Shown piece after piece: positions 46,935 through 55,075 of a DNA stretch of 64,000 nt; position 1 is the first letter of the stretch; every line of letters starts with the position of its first letter. The translations under genes were made by a program, and so were the position numbers. The notes below the pieces were generated by a model that was not told the origin of the DNA, made no database searches, and saw only the letters and a program-made list of their open reading frames with translations. The stretch is from Bacteroidota bacterium (GTDB taxonomy: Bacteria; Bacteroidota; Bacteroidia; Flavobacteriales; Flavobacteriaceae), in the NCBI GenBank assembly GCA_027592025.1, contig JAQCIQ010000002.1, positions 1 through 64,000 on the forward strand. The letters run 5' to 3'.

Positions 46935-46964
46935 AAAAAAAAAGCCTCGCAACATCGAGACTTT
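46935..46964 (-). terminator. Attenuator terminator before pheA
   Basis: On the minus strand AAAGTCTCG (46964-46956) pairs with CGAGGCTTT (46949-46941; one G-U) around ATGTTG and runs into nine T (46943-46935). It stands 24 bases before the pheA ATG and inside its transcript, with no gene upstream to terminate other than the 21-codon leader. Confidence 0.88.
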
Positions 46965-47000
46965 AGCGGTTCATAGATAACAACACTGTTTAAGTCTCGA
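46955..47000 (-). promoter_or_regulatory. Antiterminator of the pheA attenuator
   Basis: TCGAGACTT (47000-46992), which overlaps the last leader codons and stop, is fully complementary over 9 bases to AAGTCTCGA (46963-46955), the 5' arm of the terminator. The two structures exclude each other. A ribosome at the leader stop codon would cover the first strand and allow termination. A ribosome stalled at the Tyr/Phe codons leaves it free and prevents it. Confidence 0.8.
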
Positions 47001-47055
47001 GTGGCGCGCCACCAAAGAAATAATAGCCAAAATAAAAATAGAGCTGTGCAGTCAT
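46990..47055 (-). CDS. Phe/Tyr-rich leader peptide of the pheA operon
   Basis: This is a 21-codon ORF too short for usual gene calling. It starts at ATG 47055 with MTAQ, then LYFYFGYYFF, then GGAPLET, ending at TAA. Four Tyr and four Phe codons lie within nine positions, just upstream of mutually exclusive antiterminator and terminator hairpins. It is the functional equivalent of enterobacterial pheL but also counts tyrosine. The peptide itself probably has no function; its translation measures charged tRNA-Phe and tRNA-Tyr. A short GC palindrome (47012-47001, containing GGCGCGCC) lies between the control codons and the antiterminator. Confidence 0.85.
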   Translation of the reverse strand: MTAQLYFYFGYYFFGGAPLET

Positions 47056-47059
47056 GCCA

Positions 47060-47089
47060 CGAATGTAATAATAAAAATAAAGCCACCAA
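47060..47089 (-). promoter_or_regulatory. Candidate promoter of the pheA attenuator transcript
   Basis: On the minus strand TTG (47089-47087), exactly 19 bases, then TACATTCG (47067-47060), one mismatch to TAnnTTTG. Transcription would begin within a few bases of the leader ATG at 47055, so the leader mRNA might be almost leaderless. An alternative -7 (TAAAGTTG, 47094-47087) lacks a -33 partner. Confidence 0.4.
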
Positions 47090-47164
47090 CTTTATTGGAT
47101 TATTTTCTGTCATTTTTTGATTTATATCGACCTTTGTATTTGCAGTAGGCTGCGACAATCAATT

Positions 47165-48064
47165 ATGAAAACGATTAGTGTTTCGGAACTGAGTTACTCC
47201 TATCCAAAAGATACGGCGCTAAATGCCGTGAATTTTGACACTTCTGCCACAGGGGTTATTGGTGTTTTGGGACCCAATGGGGCCGGAAAGTCCACATTAT
47301 TCAAACTATTGAACGGATTGCTTCAAGTGCAGGAGGGATCGATACGAATTAATGGTCAAGAGATTTCAAAGCAACCGTTAGAGGTCAAATCCAAAATGGG
47401 CTATTTGTCAGATTCCAATCCGTTATACGACGAGATGTACGTCAGAGAATATTTGTCATGGCTCTCAAAAATGAGGAGTTTAGACGCAACGGCTGTGGAT
47501 ATGGCCATCGAAAGGACTGGGCTGCAGCCTATGGCGCACAAACCCATTCATGAATTGTCAAAGGGTTATCGGCAACGAGTTGGGTTGGCCGCAGCCTTGA
47601 TTCACGACCCTGAAATTCTTATTTTGGATGAACCTACAACTGGCTTAGATCCCAATCAGTTGGAGGACATTCGACAGTTGATTGTCAATTTAGGTAAAGA
47701 CAAATTGATTTTACTTTCGACTCATATCATGCAAGAGGTTGAGGCCATGTGCGATCGCGTTTTGATCATTTCCAAAGGCACTATTGTTGCCGATCAGAAG
47801 CTGAAAGAAATGCTAAAAAATCAGCAACAAATTGTTGTGGTGGAGTTTGATTATCGTGTCGAAGAGGCCTTTTTGAATCGGTTGGACAAGGTGGTCAAAG
47901 TTCAAAATACGGAGGGATTTATTTATGAAATCACTTTCGGAACAGAAACAGACATGAGGGCAAAAGTGTTCGATTTTGCCCACGATAACAATCTGAAAAT
48001 ACTTCAGTTGAGGCAGAAGAATTTGAGTTTAGAAGCCCAATTTAAGAAGCTTACAGTTTCCTAA
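47165..48064 (+). CDS. gldA: ABC transporter ATP-binding protein, GldA-like
   Basis: The 299-residue product from the ATG at 47165 (a longer frame from TTG 47117 is unlikely) is a single ABC ATPase with Walker A GPNGAGKST, signature LSKGYRQRVGLAAAL and Walker B LILDEPTTGLD. Length and the C-terminal 80-residue extension (VVVEFDYRVEEAFL, LRQKNLSLEAQFKKL) match GldA, the ATPase of the GldA-GldF-GldG transporter needed for gliding in Flavobacterium. GldF and GldG are not in the window, so a related exporter is possible. It diverges from the pheA leader. Confidence 0.8.
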   Translation: MKTISVSELSYSYPKDTALNAVNFDTSATGVIGVLGPNGAGKSTLFKLLNGLLQVQEGSIRINGQEISKQPLEVKSKMGYLSDSNPLYDEMYVREYLSWLSKMRSLDATAVDMAIERTGLQPMAHKPIHELSKGYRQRVGLAAALIHDPEILILDEPTTGLDPNQLEDIRQLIVNLGKDKLILLSTHIMQEVEAMCDRVLIISKGTIVADQKLKEMLKNQQQIVVVEFDYRVEEAFLNRLDKVVKVQNTEGFIYEITFGTETDMRAKVFDFAHDNNLKILQLRQKNLSLEAQFKKLTVS

Positions 48065-48067
48065 AAT

Positions 48068-49669
48068 CTATAACAGGTAATCCGTACTTACAAAGTTAGA
48101 CTGGCGTTCTTGTAGCATGCTTCTCAATATGCTCTTGTTAATCTCATTGTCTTTGCAGGCCAAAAATGTTCTGATCGAAAATGCTCGTAATGCATCGTTA
48201 ACACTCAAGGTACTGACTGCAGAATCTTTGCGACCGGTAAATGGATACACATCAGGTCCTCTTTGGCAAGCGCTGTTCAGGTTTACCCTGCAAACCAAAT
48301 TGACTAAGATATCAATCAAGGGCGCTAATTCTTGTGTATTGGTTCCGAACACGCTAACCTGCTGACCATAATTTGATTCAGAAATTTCATTAATTGGCGT
48401 GTTCAAATCACTAAACGACTTGACTGGAATGACGGGGCCAAATTGCTCTTCGTGATAGACTTTCATGTCCTCAGTAACAGGATAGAGTACCGCTGGAAAA
48501 ATAAAATTACTGGTTCGCTCTCCGCCTCTTTTGTTTAAAATTTTGGCTCCTTTAGAAAGAGCATCGTCAATGAGTGATTGAATATAATCCGGTTTATGAG
48601 GTTCTGGCAAAGGGGTTAATAAGGTGTTTTCCCAAGGCATTCCTAGTTTTAAATCGTCAACCTTTTCGCAAAACTGTTTCAGAAAAACGTCTTTGACATC
48701 CTCGTGAACGTATAGTATTTTGAGTGCCGTACAACGCTGACCATTAAAAGACAAAGTTCCTGATATGCATTCTGAAACCGTTAAACTCATGTCCGCTGAC
48801 GGTAATATAATTGCCGGATTTTTTGCTTCTAAGCCTAATACCAACCGAAGTCTGTTTTTGTTTGGATGCAAATCTTGAAGGGCTACTGCTGAGGAACTGT
48901 GACCAATTAGCGCAAGGACATCGATTTTGCCTGATTTCATGATAGGAGAAGCCACTTCTCTCCCCCGACCAAAGATAACATTAACCACACCCTTAGGAAA
49001 GCTATTGGCAAATGCCTCTAACAGAGGCGCAATCAACAGAACACCATATTTGGCAGGTTTAAAGATGGTGGTATTTCCCATGATGATGGCGGGTATCAAC
49101 AAACAAAATGTCTCATTCAAAGGATAATTATACGGCCCCAAACACAGGACTATGCCAAGGGGTCCTCGGCGAATGTGTGCACGTACTCCTCCAACCTTGT
49201 CGAATTTGGCACTTTCTCTGTCCAAATTCTTATAGGCGTCAATGGTATCGTTAATGTATTCGATGGTACGGTCAAATTCCTTTTCTGAGTCGTTCAAATT
49301 TTTGCCAATTTCCCACATCATCAATCTGACAATTTCTTCCCGCTTTGTCGCCATTTGGGCCACGAATTTCTCCATGCACTTGATCCGTTCACCGACTTTC
49401 ATTGTTGGCCACTCCCCGCGACCTTTGTTATAGGCATTAGTTGCCGACTCCAGAGCCTCAACAGCTTCTTTCTCGCTCATTTGGGGCACATATCCTAACA
49501 AAGTCTCTTCCATTTCACCCCGCTCGTTTGGGGTCAATATCGCAGAGCGCACCTCCGATGATGGCCCTCCCCATTCTTTCAATCGGCCATCTACAACATA
49601 GTGCGATAATTGAAGGAGGCTACGGATCTGATAAGCTTCGGGGACAACAATTGAGTCGGACATGGACAT
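48068..49669 (-). CDS. Aldehyde dehydrogenase family protein (GapN-like)
   Basis: This 533-residue NAD(P)-dependent aldehyde dehydrogenase has the catalytic cysteine in [14 protein letters not shown]. The Rossmann region shows [30 protein letters not shown] and the C-terminus [13 protein letters not shown]. It most resembles non-phosphorylating NADP-dependent glyceraldehyde-3-phosphate dehydrogenase; [20 protein letters not shown] is typical of that group. The usual ELGGK box reads GLEAK, placing a glutamate two residues later than normal. The frame ends 3 bases from the convergent gldA-like gene. Confidence 0.85.
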   Translation of the reverse strand: MSMSDSIVVPEAYQIRSLLQLSHYVVDGRLKEWGGPSSEVRSAILTPNERGEMEETLLGYVPQMSEKEAVEALESATNAYNKGRGEWPTMKVGERIKCMEKFVAQMATKREEIVRLMMWEIGKNLNDSEKEFDRTIEYINDTIDAYKNLDRESAKFDKVGGVRAHIRRGPLGIVLCLGPYNYPLNETFCLLIPAIIMGNTTIFKPAKYGVLLIAPLLEAFANSFPKGVVNVIFGRGREVASPIMKSGKIDVLALIGHSSSAVALQDLHPNKNRLRLVLGLEAKNPAIILPSADMSLTVSECISGTLSFNGQRCTALKILYVHEDVKDVFLKQFCEKVDDLKLGMPWENTLLTPLPEPHKPDYIQSLIDDALSKGAKILNKRGGERTSNFIFPAVLYPVTEDMKVYHEEQFGPVIPVKSFSDLNTPINEISESNYGQQVSVFGTNTQELAPLIDILVNLVCRVNLNSACQRGPDVYPFTGRKDSAVSTLSVNDALRAFSIRTFLACKDNEINKSILRSMLQERQSNFVSTDYLL

Positions 49670-49808
49670 ATTAAAACGTTTAAAAAATTATTAAAAATCA
49701 AAGCTGCGAAAAGAAAATCAATACAACACTTTAATAATTAAACAATTTACAACAATATCTAGAATAACATATTTTATACCCTGATTTTTAGCATTTCCTA
49801 AAACAATG

Positions 49809-49816
49809 TATATTTG
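49809..49816 (+). promoter_or_regulatory. Predicted metK promoter -7 element
   Basis: TATATTTG is an exact TAnnTTTG; TTTT at 49786-49789, 19 bases upstream, is a partial -33. Transcription would start near 49820, just before the SAM-II-like element. Confidence 0.55.
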
Positions 49817-49825
49817 CACCTAATC

Positions 49826-49881
49826 TTGTTGAGGAGAAATTTGACTGATTGCAACCTCACCCAAAAAATGCTAAAGACAGT
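49826..49881 (+). ncRNA. SAM-II-type riboswitch upstream of metK
   Basis: A 5-bp stem TGAGG/CCTCA (49830-49834 with 49855-49859) closes a 20-base loop containing ATTTGACTGATTGCAA. An A-rich linker and the hallmark ATGCTAAAG (49868-49876) follow. Loop ACTG (49844-49847) pairs with CAGT (49878-49881), and loop GCA (49851-49853) pairs with TGC (49869-49871), forming the H-type pseudoknot expected of SAM-II (SAM_alpha). The loop ending in TTGCAA and the 3' GCTAAA are the most conserved SAM-II features. Binding of SAM would repress metK, the SAM synthetase gene 49 bases downstream. The rest of the 255-base interval (49670-49929) is AT-rich and otherwise featureless. Confidence 0.85.
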
Positions 49882-49929
49882 GAAAACATTCCATTTTCGA
49901 ACACCCCATTTTTATAAAACATTGTAGTT

Positions 49930-51198
49930 ATGGCCTATCTATTCACGTCGGAAAGTGTGTCTGAAGGACATCCTGATAAAATTGCTGATCAAATTAGTGA
50001 TGCCTTAATCGACAATTTTATTGCCTTTGATCCCGAGGCTAAGGTCGCTTGTGAAACCTTGGTTACAACTGGCCAAGTCATTTTAGCCGGTGAGGTCAGG
50101 TCAAAGGTCTATTTGGACGTGCAACAAATTGCCAGAGATACCATCAATCGTATTGGTTATACTAAATCCGAATACATGTTTGACGGCAATTCTTGCGGGG
50201 TGTTGTCTGCTATTCACGAACAATCAGAAGACATCAATCGAGGGGTCGAAAAGGACAATAAAATCGAACAAGGTGCTGGAGACCAAGGGATTGTATTTGG
50301 TTTTGCCACCAACGAGTCCGAAAATTATATGCCTTTAACCCTTGAACTATCCCATCTCATTCTAAAAGAATTGGCGGTGCTCAGAAGATCGGTCCGAGAG
50401 ATAAATTACCTGCGACCAGATGCCAAAAGCCAAGTAACCATATCTTACTCTGACGATCATCAGCCGTTGAAAATTGAAACCATTGTGCTGTCCACCCAAC
50501 ACGACCCGTTTTTAAAGGATGAAGTGGCAATGACCAAAAAAATAAAGGAGGACATGATCAACATCTTGATTCCTAGAGTCATCGCTCAATTGTCCACCAA
50601 AAATCAGAGGCTGTTTGACAGCTCCATTATCTATCACATCAACCCGACGGGTAATTTTGTTATTGGCGGTCCACATGGCGATACTGGCTTGACAGGTAGA
50701 AAAATTATTGTCGACACCTATGGGGGTCGTGGAGCACATGGAGGAGGAGCCTTTTCAGGTAAAGATCCCAGCAAAGTCGATCGAAGCGCCGCCTACGCCA
50801 CGCGCCATATCGCCAAAAACTTGGTTGCTTCGGGAATATGTGATCAGGCTTTAATTCAAGTGTCCTATGCAATTGGGGTGGCAGAGCCAACCTCGTTTTA
50901 TGTCAATACAGCAGGAACTGCGAAAAACGGCTTTACAGACGATGAAATAGCTAAAGTTTTGGTTAAGACCTTCGACATGCGCCCTGCGGCCATTGAAGAT
51001 AGGCTAAAATTGCGCCAGCCCATGTACACTGAGACCGCGGCCTATGGGCACATGGGACGTCAACCTCAAACGGTAGAAAAAGAATTCAGACTCCCTGACG
51101 GGGAAACCAAAACGATGATGGTGGACTTGTTCACTTGGGAACGCCTTGATTATAAGGATGAACTGGCCCAGTCGTTTGGTCTAAAGGCTCCAAAGTAA
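49930..51198 (+). CDS. metK: S-adenosylmethionine synthetase
   Basis: MetK makes SAM from methionine and ATP. The 422-residue product has FTSESVSEGHPDKIADQISD (ATP and methionine site), GAGDQGIVFGFA, the P-loop-like GGAFSGKDPSKVDRSAAY, and FVIGGPHGDTGLTGRK. It is preceded by a SAM-II-like riboswitch, a direct product-feedback arrangement. Confidence 0.97.
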   Translation: MAYLFTSESVSEGHPDKIADQISDALIDNFIAFDPEAKVACETLVTTGQVILAGEVRSKVYLDVQQIARDTINRIGYTKSEYMFDGNSCGVLSAIHEQSEDINRGVEKDNKIEQGAGDQGIVFGFATNESENYMPLTLELSHLILKELAVLRRSVREINYLRPDAKSQVTISYSDDHQPLKIETIVLSTQHDPFLKDEVAMTKKIKEDMINILIPRVIAQLSTKNQRLFDSSIIYHINPTGNFVIGGPHGDTGLTGRKIIVDTYGGRGAHGGGAFSGKDPSKVDRSAAYATRHIAKNLVASGICDQALIQVSYAIGVAEPTSFYVNTAGTAKNGFTDDEIAKVLVKTFDMRPAAIEDRLKLRQPMYTETAAYGHMGRQPQTVEKEFRLPDGETKTMMVDLFTWERLDYKDELAQSFGLKAPK

Positions 51199-51207
51199 AT
51201 CGTCTTT

Positions 51208-51240
51208 GATGCTTCAATCAAGAGCAGTATCTTTTTTTTT
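51208..51240 (+). terminator. Probable terminator after metK
   Basis: GAT and GCT pair with AGC and ATC (with a 3-base bulge) around a short loop, followed by nine T (51232-51240). The stem is weak, but the T run is long and it lies right after the metK stop. The rest of the interval to 51360 shows nothing. Confidence 0.4.
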
Positions 51241-51360
51241 ATTTCAAGCTATGGAACTTGACTGACCCTATCGATCCAGTAGATTAAGAAAATAATAGCT
51301 TTTCGAACTTAGTGATTTTTCAATTTTTTGGATAATACAGCTTCAACCGATGACGACTAT

Positions 51361-54108
51361 TTATAGTTCATACCTCAACCTTAAAGTAACAAATCGAGGT
51401 TGGATAAAATACTCGGTCGTACTTACAGATATGTTGCTGGTATTGCTCGATACTTGCGATCCTGTATCCAGAAGATTGGTCGCCTTAACTTCAAACTCCC
51501 ATTTGCTGTCTTCCCTTTTGTAAGCGATGCTGGCGTCCCAAAAATCGAATTCGTTGAGCACACGGTCTTCATTGCTGAACCTATTTAATGAATAGTTGGT
51601 TCTAAGGGTTACCGATTTCCAAATGTAGGCATCGAAATCAATGGAAGGCGCTTTGGTATAGAATCGAGCGATGGTTGTTCCTAAATCATTGTTGGCAATG
51701 GAGTAACGATAGCCTAATTCCACATTGGGTGCGGATTTAAAGTTTGTTCTTACTTCAGCTCCATAAGACTGGGAAAAGTTTTCATTAACCGATACTCTGT
51801 CTTGGATGAATTGATTGAATTTGGAATAGTTGAAATTGGAATTAACCGACCCTCTGATTTTTCCAAAAGTTCTTTGATATCGCCCTGAAGCGTTGAGCGA
51901 TTCGTCGGCAAAGCCAGAATTAAAAGGCGAGCTGGTCGCTATAACACTGCTGAAGTTGGTTCGATTTCGGATGTTGTCCACACTCTTGTTGTAATTGATG
52001 TTGGCAAAAACATTCGTGTAGTTAAAGAGGTTGAAACTGTAGTAAGAGAGTCTCACATTGTGTGAAAGTGCATTTTGCAAATCGACTGATCCACTAAAAA
52101 ACGAATTATAACTGTTCATCACCAAACCTAGAGCCAGTCTAGAAACGTCTGTAAATTGGGCTCTCATGCTGTAGTCAAAAGTAATTTGTTCACTTTTCTT
52201 CAATTGCATCAAAATGTTCACCTTAGGTAAAATCTTGACAAAATTATCATCAAAGGCGTTCCCAAATTGAGTATTTGAATTGCCAAAAGCGTGGAAAGAA
52301 AGTCCAGGTGACAAAGTAAAAATACCCGTCTTCACGCGATAGGCCATACCTAAATAAATATCACTGAAACGGTAGTCTACGTCATTAGAATCTAGTCCGT
52401 CATTGGTTAAAGGTGTTGGGTCAAAAGTAGCGCCTGAGTCCAATGTTTGGAACAAATCTGACTTAAACTGCTGGTGACTCAATAAGGTCCCAAAAGAAAA
52501 ATTGAGATTACTTTTTTGATTTAACACATAGTAATAGTCTAGCTTGGCGTCGAGTTGATTGGACTTGAGTCGCTTGGACTGATTGGCTTGATAATTTAAC
52601 TGGTCTGGATCAAATCCCAAGCCCATGGCAGTATCCTCATAAGTGTCTTTGTTATCTATAATAGCCGTGTAAAGCGGGTCTTCATCGCTAATCAAATGCT
52701 GGGCCTCTAAAGCAAAAATATTCTTGTCGTCCAGAGTGTAATAATAATTCAAGTTTTGGTTGACGCTAAAAGGTTTTGACCCTTCCAATTGAGCAGTTGT
52801 TCCCAAAACAGAGGAGATTACGTTTTGATTTTGGCTTTCTTCAGAGGTACGTCCCAAAATGTCGTAGTCCATCTGATTGTTTGAATTGGGCTTGTAGGTA
52901 CTGCTGAGTTTGAGCATGGCCAAATCACTCTGCTGAGTGGTTCTTGACTCCGTCGATTCATTGGGAAGTCCCAGCTCTGAATCGGTGTAAACTCTCTGAT
53001 TGTTTTCTTGTAACTTATTTTTGCTGTGTGAAAATATACCAAACCCGCTCAAGGTAAGCGCTTCAGAAGGAGAATAACTAAAATTCGAGGCAGCAAATTT
53101 CGATTCGATTGACAAGGCCCTGTTGTTTTGTAGGTTCAAAAATCCGAGAGAGTTACCTCCAAGGCTAAGATTGGTCCCGCTGTTAGAACTAGGATTTCTG
53201 AAACCCCCTGAGAATCTGAAATAGTCATTGCGTGTAAATGCCACTTCCCCTAAATTGTTCAAGTCTCCGATAACATTGATACTGTATTTCGGATTGTAGT
53301 AAAAGAGCTTTGGTTGAAACAAATACAAATCTTCTGAGGGCGACTGGCCTCCCCCTGCGGTAAGGTTTCCGAACCAAAAGTTCTTCTTCCCTTCCTTTAG
53401 TTTGATGTTCAAAGCAATGTTATCTTGATTATTCGAAACCCCACTCAGCTGGCTAACTTCAGAAAAATTCTTCAACACCTGAACTTTGTCAACAGCGCTT
53501 GCTGGAATATTTTTAGAAGCCAACTTTGTATCTCCATCGAAGAAATCCTTGCCATCAACCATGAGTTTAGTTACAGCCTTTCCCTCTATTTCGATTTGTC
53601 CGTCTTCCATAATTTCAACGCCTGGGAGGTTCTTGAGGACATCTTCCAGCTTTCTTTCTGAACCTGTCTTGAATGAATCCGCGTTATAAATAAGTGTATC
53701 TCCTCTGACCGATACTGGCATTTCGTATACTAATTCAACAGCGTCAAGAGTGTTATCATTGAACAAAGTAAAATTTCTTTTGACATCTGATGTGCCGGTT
53801 TCAAGAGTAGACTGTTCTGTTCGCATCCCGATATAACTGACCATCAGCGTGTAGGTAGAATTGGGCTGCAAATTGACCTTGTATTCTCCAGTACTGGTGG
53901 TTATGGAATAGCCTTGCATGGCCTTTGTGGCTTGATTGATGGCTATGACATTGGCCAATTCCAACGGCTGTCCAATACTGTCTTTTACAACACCCTCTAG
54001 CTTGATCTGAGCGTTGGCGAGATTTCCCAGTAAAAAGATGACAAACAGTGCGATAGCTCTTTTGAATTGAAAAATAGTGGTCTTTTGAATTACTCTGTTT
54101 GAAATCAT
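51361..54108 (-). CDS. Outer-membrane beta-barrel protein with CarboxypepD_reg-like and plug domains
   Basis: This 915-residue protein of TonB-dependent-receptor design has a signal peptide (about 15-33, ending NLANAQ). A carboxypeptidase-regulatory-like beta sandwich follows (IKLEGVVKDSIGQPLELANV, to about 115), then a plug-like domain (ERKLEDVLKNLPGVEIMEDG, VDKVQVLKNFSEVSQLSG) and a long beta-barrel of the OMP_b-brl_3 type ending in an aromatic-rich strand (FVTLRLRYEL). No clear TonB box is visible. Two GLPGLI genes follow upstream in the same direction, a pairing that recurs in this phylum. Cargo unknown; peptide or metal uptake or surface assembly are possible. Confidence 0.82.
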   Translation of the reverse strand: MISNRVIQKTTIFQFKRAIALFVIFLLGNLANAQIKLEGVVKDSIGQPLELANVIAINQATKAMQGYSITTSTGEYKVNLQPNSTYTLMVSYIGMRTEQSTLETGTSDVKRNFTLFNDNTLDAVELVYEMPVSVRGDTLIYNADSFKTGSERKLEDVLKNLPGVEIMEDGQIEIEGKAVTKLMVDGKDFFDGDTKLASKNIPASAVDKVQVLKNFSEVSQLSGVSNNQDNIALNIKLKEGKKNFWFGNLTAGGGQSPSEDLYLFQPKLFYYNPKYSINVIGDLNNLGEVAFTRNDYFRFSGGFRNPSSNSGTNLSLGGNSLGFLNLQNNRALSIESKFAASNFSYSPSEALTLSGFGIFSHSKNKLQENNQRVYTDSELGLPNESTESRTTQQSDLAMLKLSSTYKPNSNNQMDYDILGRTSEESQNQNVISSVLGTTAQLEGSKPFSVNQNLNYYYTLDDKNIFALEAQHLISDEDPLYTAIIDNKDTYEDTAMGLGFDPDQLNYQANQSKRLKSNQLDAKLDYYYVLNQKSNLNFSFGTLLSHQQFKSDLFQTLDSGATFDPTPLTNDGLDSNDVDYRFSDIYLGMAYRVKTGIFTLSPGLSFHAFGNSNTQFGNAFDDNFVKILPKVNILMQLKKSEQITFDYSMRAQFTDVSRLALGLVMNSYNSFFSGSVDLQNALSHNVRLSYYSFNLFNYTNVFANINYNKSVDNIRNRTNFSSVIATSSPFNSGFADESLNASGRYQRTFGKIRGSVNSNFNYSKFNQFIQDRVSVNENFSQSYGAEVRTNFKSAPNVELGYRYSIANNDLGTTIARFYTKAPSIDFDAYIWKSVTLRTNYSLNRFSNEDRVLNEFDFWDASIAYKREDSKWEFEVKATNLLDTGSQVSSNTSNISVSTTEYFIQPRFVTLRLRYEL

Positions 54109-54161
54109 AAAAATCTGTTTAACGATAAAATGTAAATGATCAAGGTGTTTAGTTGGTCTTG

Positions 54162-55028
54162 TTAGTTTCGTCTGCGATTTCCTCCGCCGCGATACATGCT
54201 GCGCATTTCCTCGGTCTTCTCTTTAACGACCTTGTCATACTCGCTTCGCGTGACTTTTTGACCTTTGGTCGGAGCTTGGATTTTGGATTTTTGTTCAGGA
54301 TTCATTACGATTTTTGAGCACAGTATGGTAGTACGGTCATTTTGAATTTCCAAAATCAATCCTGGTAATCCCCAAAATTCTCCAGGACCATGGCTAACTG
54401 GAATTTGCGGTGTATACCAAGCCGTGACTATGACTTCTTTTGGAATTTCGATTTCATCACTGATTACTGTTGTCTTGGTCGAGTCCTTCTCTGTAGCTTT
54501 GGTGTCACTGGAATCAGTCCTATCAGTGCGACGGCGCATGCTACTCCAATCTGTATCGGCTACTTTTTTTACTGCGGTTGCTTTGAAACACAAATAACTT
54601 CCAATTTGACGGGTTTCCGTTCCCATTTGCCATTCAAAACCTTGAAGAGAATCGTTAATCAAAAATTGTTTGCCGAAAAATTCCTGATCCTGAACCAATT
54701 GACCTTCTTTTATGTTTTTGTACTGAGGACCAGCGCTGTAGTTATTCATCCAACTCATCCAATTGCCGCCAGATCCAGGAGCTTCTAGCACTTCTTCTTC
54801 AGAAAAGATAGATTCAGATTGGTTAAAGGTCAAAACATAAGTTTTTTCCAACATGCTTTTCATGTTCTCGGCAATTCTCTTTTTCATCTCTGGAGACATT
54901 TCCCGACCGCCAAAGCCGTCCATTTCCATTGACGTTTTAGACTGGTAATAGGCCACGCCCTGAAAATCTTGGGCTTGAATCAACAACCCTGTGGTCATCG
55001 CGATATATAAAATCAATGTGTTCTTCAT
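54162..55028 (-). CDS. GLPGLI family protein (copy 1)
   Basis: This 288-residue secreted protein has a signal peptide (1-19, LLIQAQ) and the family-naming motif in GPGEFWGLPGLILEIQ. The mature N-terminus DFQGVAYYQSKTSMEM and the C-terminal basic Arg/Gly-rich tail (RGGGNRRRN) stand out. The function of the GLPGLI family is unknown. It is the nearer neighbour of the beta-barrel gene (53 bases) and a paralogue of the next gene. Confidence 0.88.
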   Translation of the reverse strand: MKNTLILYIAMTTGLLIQAQDFQGVAYYQSKTSMEMDGFGGREMSPEMKKRIAENMKSMLEKTYVLTFNQSESIFSEEEVLEAPGSGGNWMSWMNNYSAGPQYKNIKEGQLVQDQEFFGKQFLINDSLQGFEWQMGTETRQIGSYLCFKATAVKKVADTDWSSMRRRTDRTDSSDTKATEKDSTKTTVISDEIEIPKEVIVTAWYTPQIPVSHGPGEFWGLPGLILEIQNDRTTILCSKIVMNPEQKSKIQAPTKGQKVTRSEYDKVVKEKTEEMRSMYRGGGNRRRN

Positions 55029-55075
55029 AAAAAATATTTTGGGTTGGACTCTTTTGAGTGATTTTAGCTTAATGA

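Noticed and set aside
46907-47158. An 83-codon frame covering the pheA leader on the same strand, rich in Leu, Phe and Trp
   Set aside because: It opens outside the likely transcript, runs through the terminator without a stop and ends at the pheA start. The shorter frame one register away has the Tyr/Phe run and a stop in the right place.
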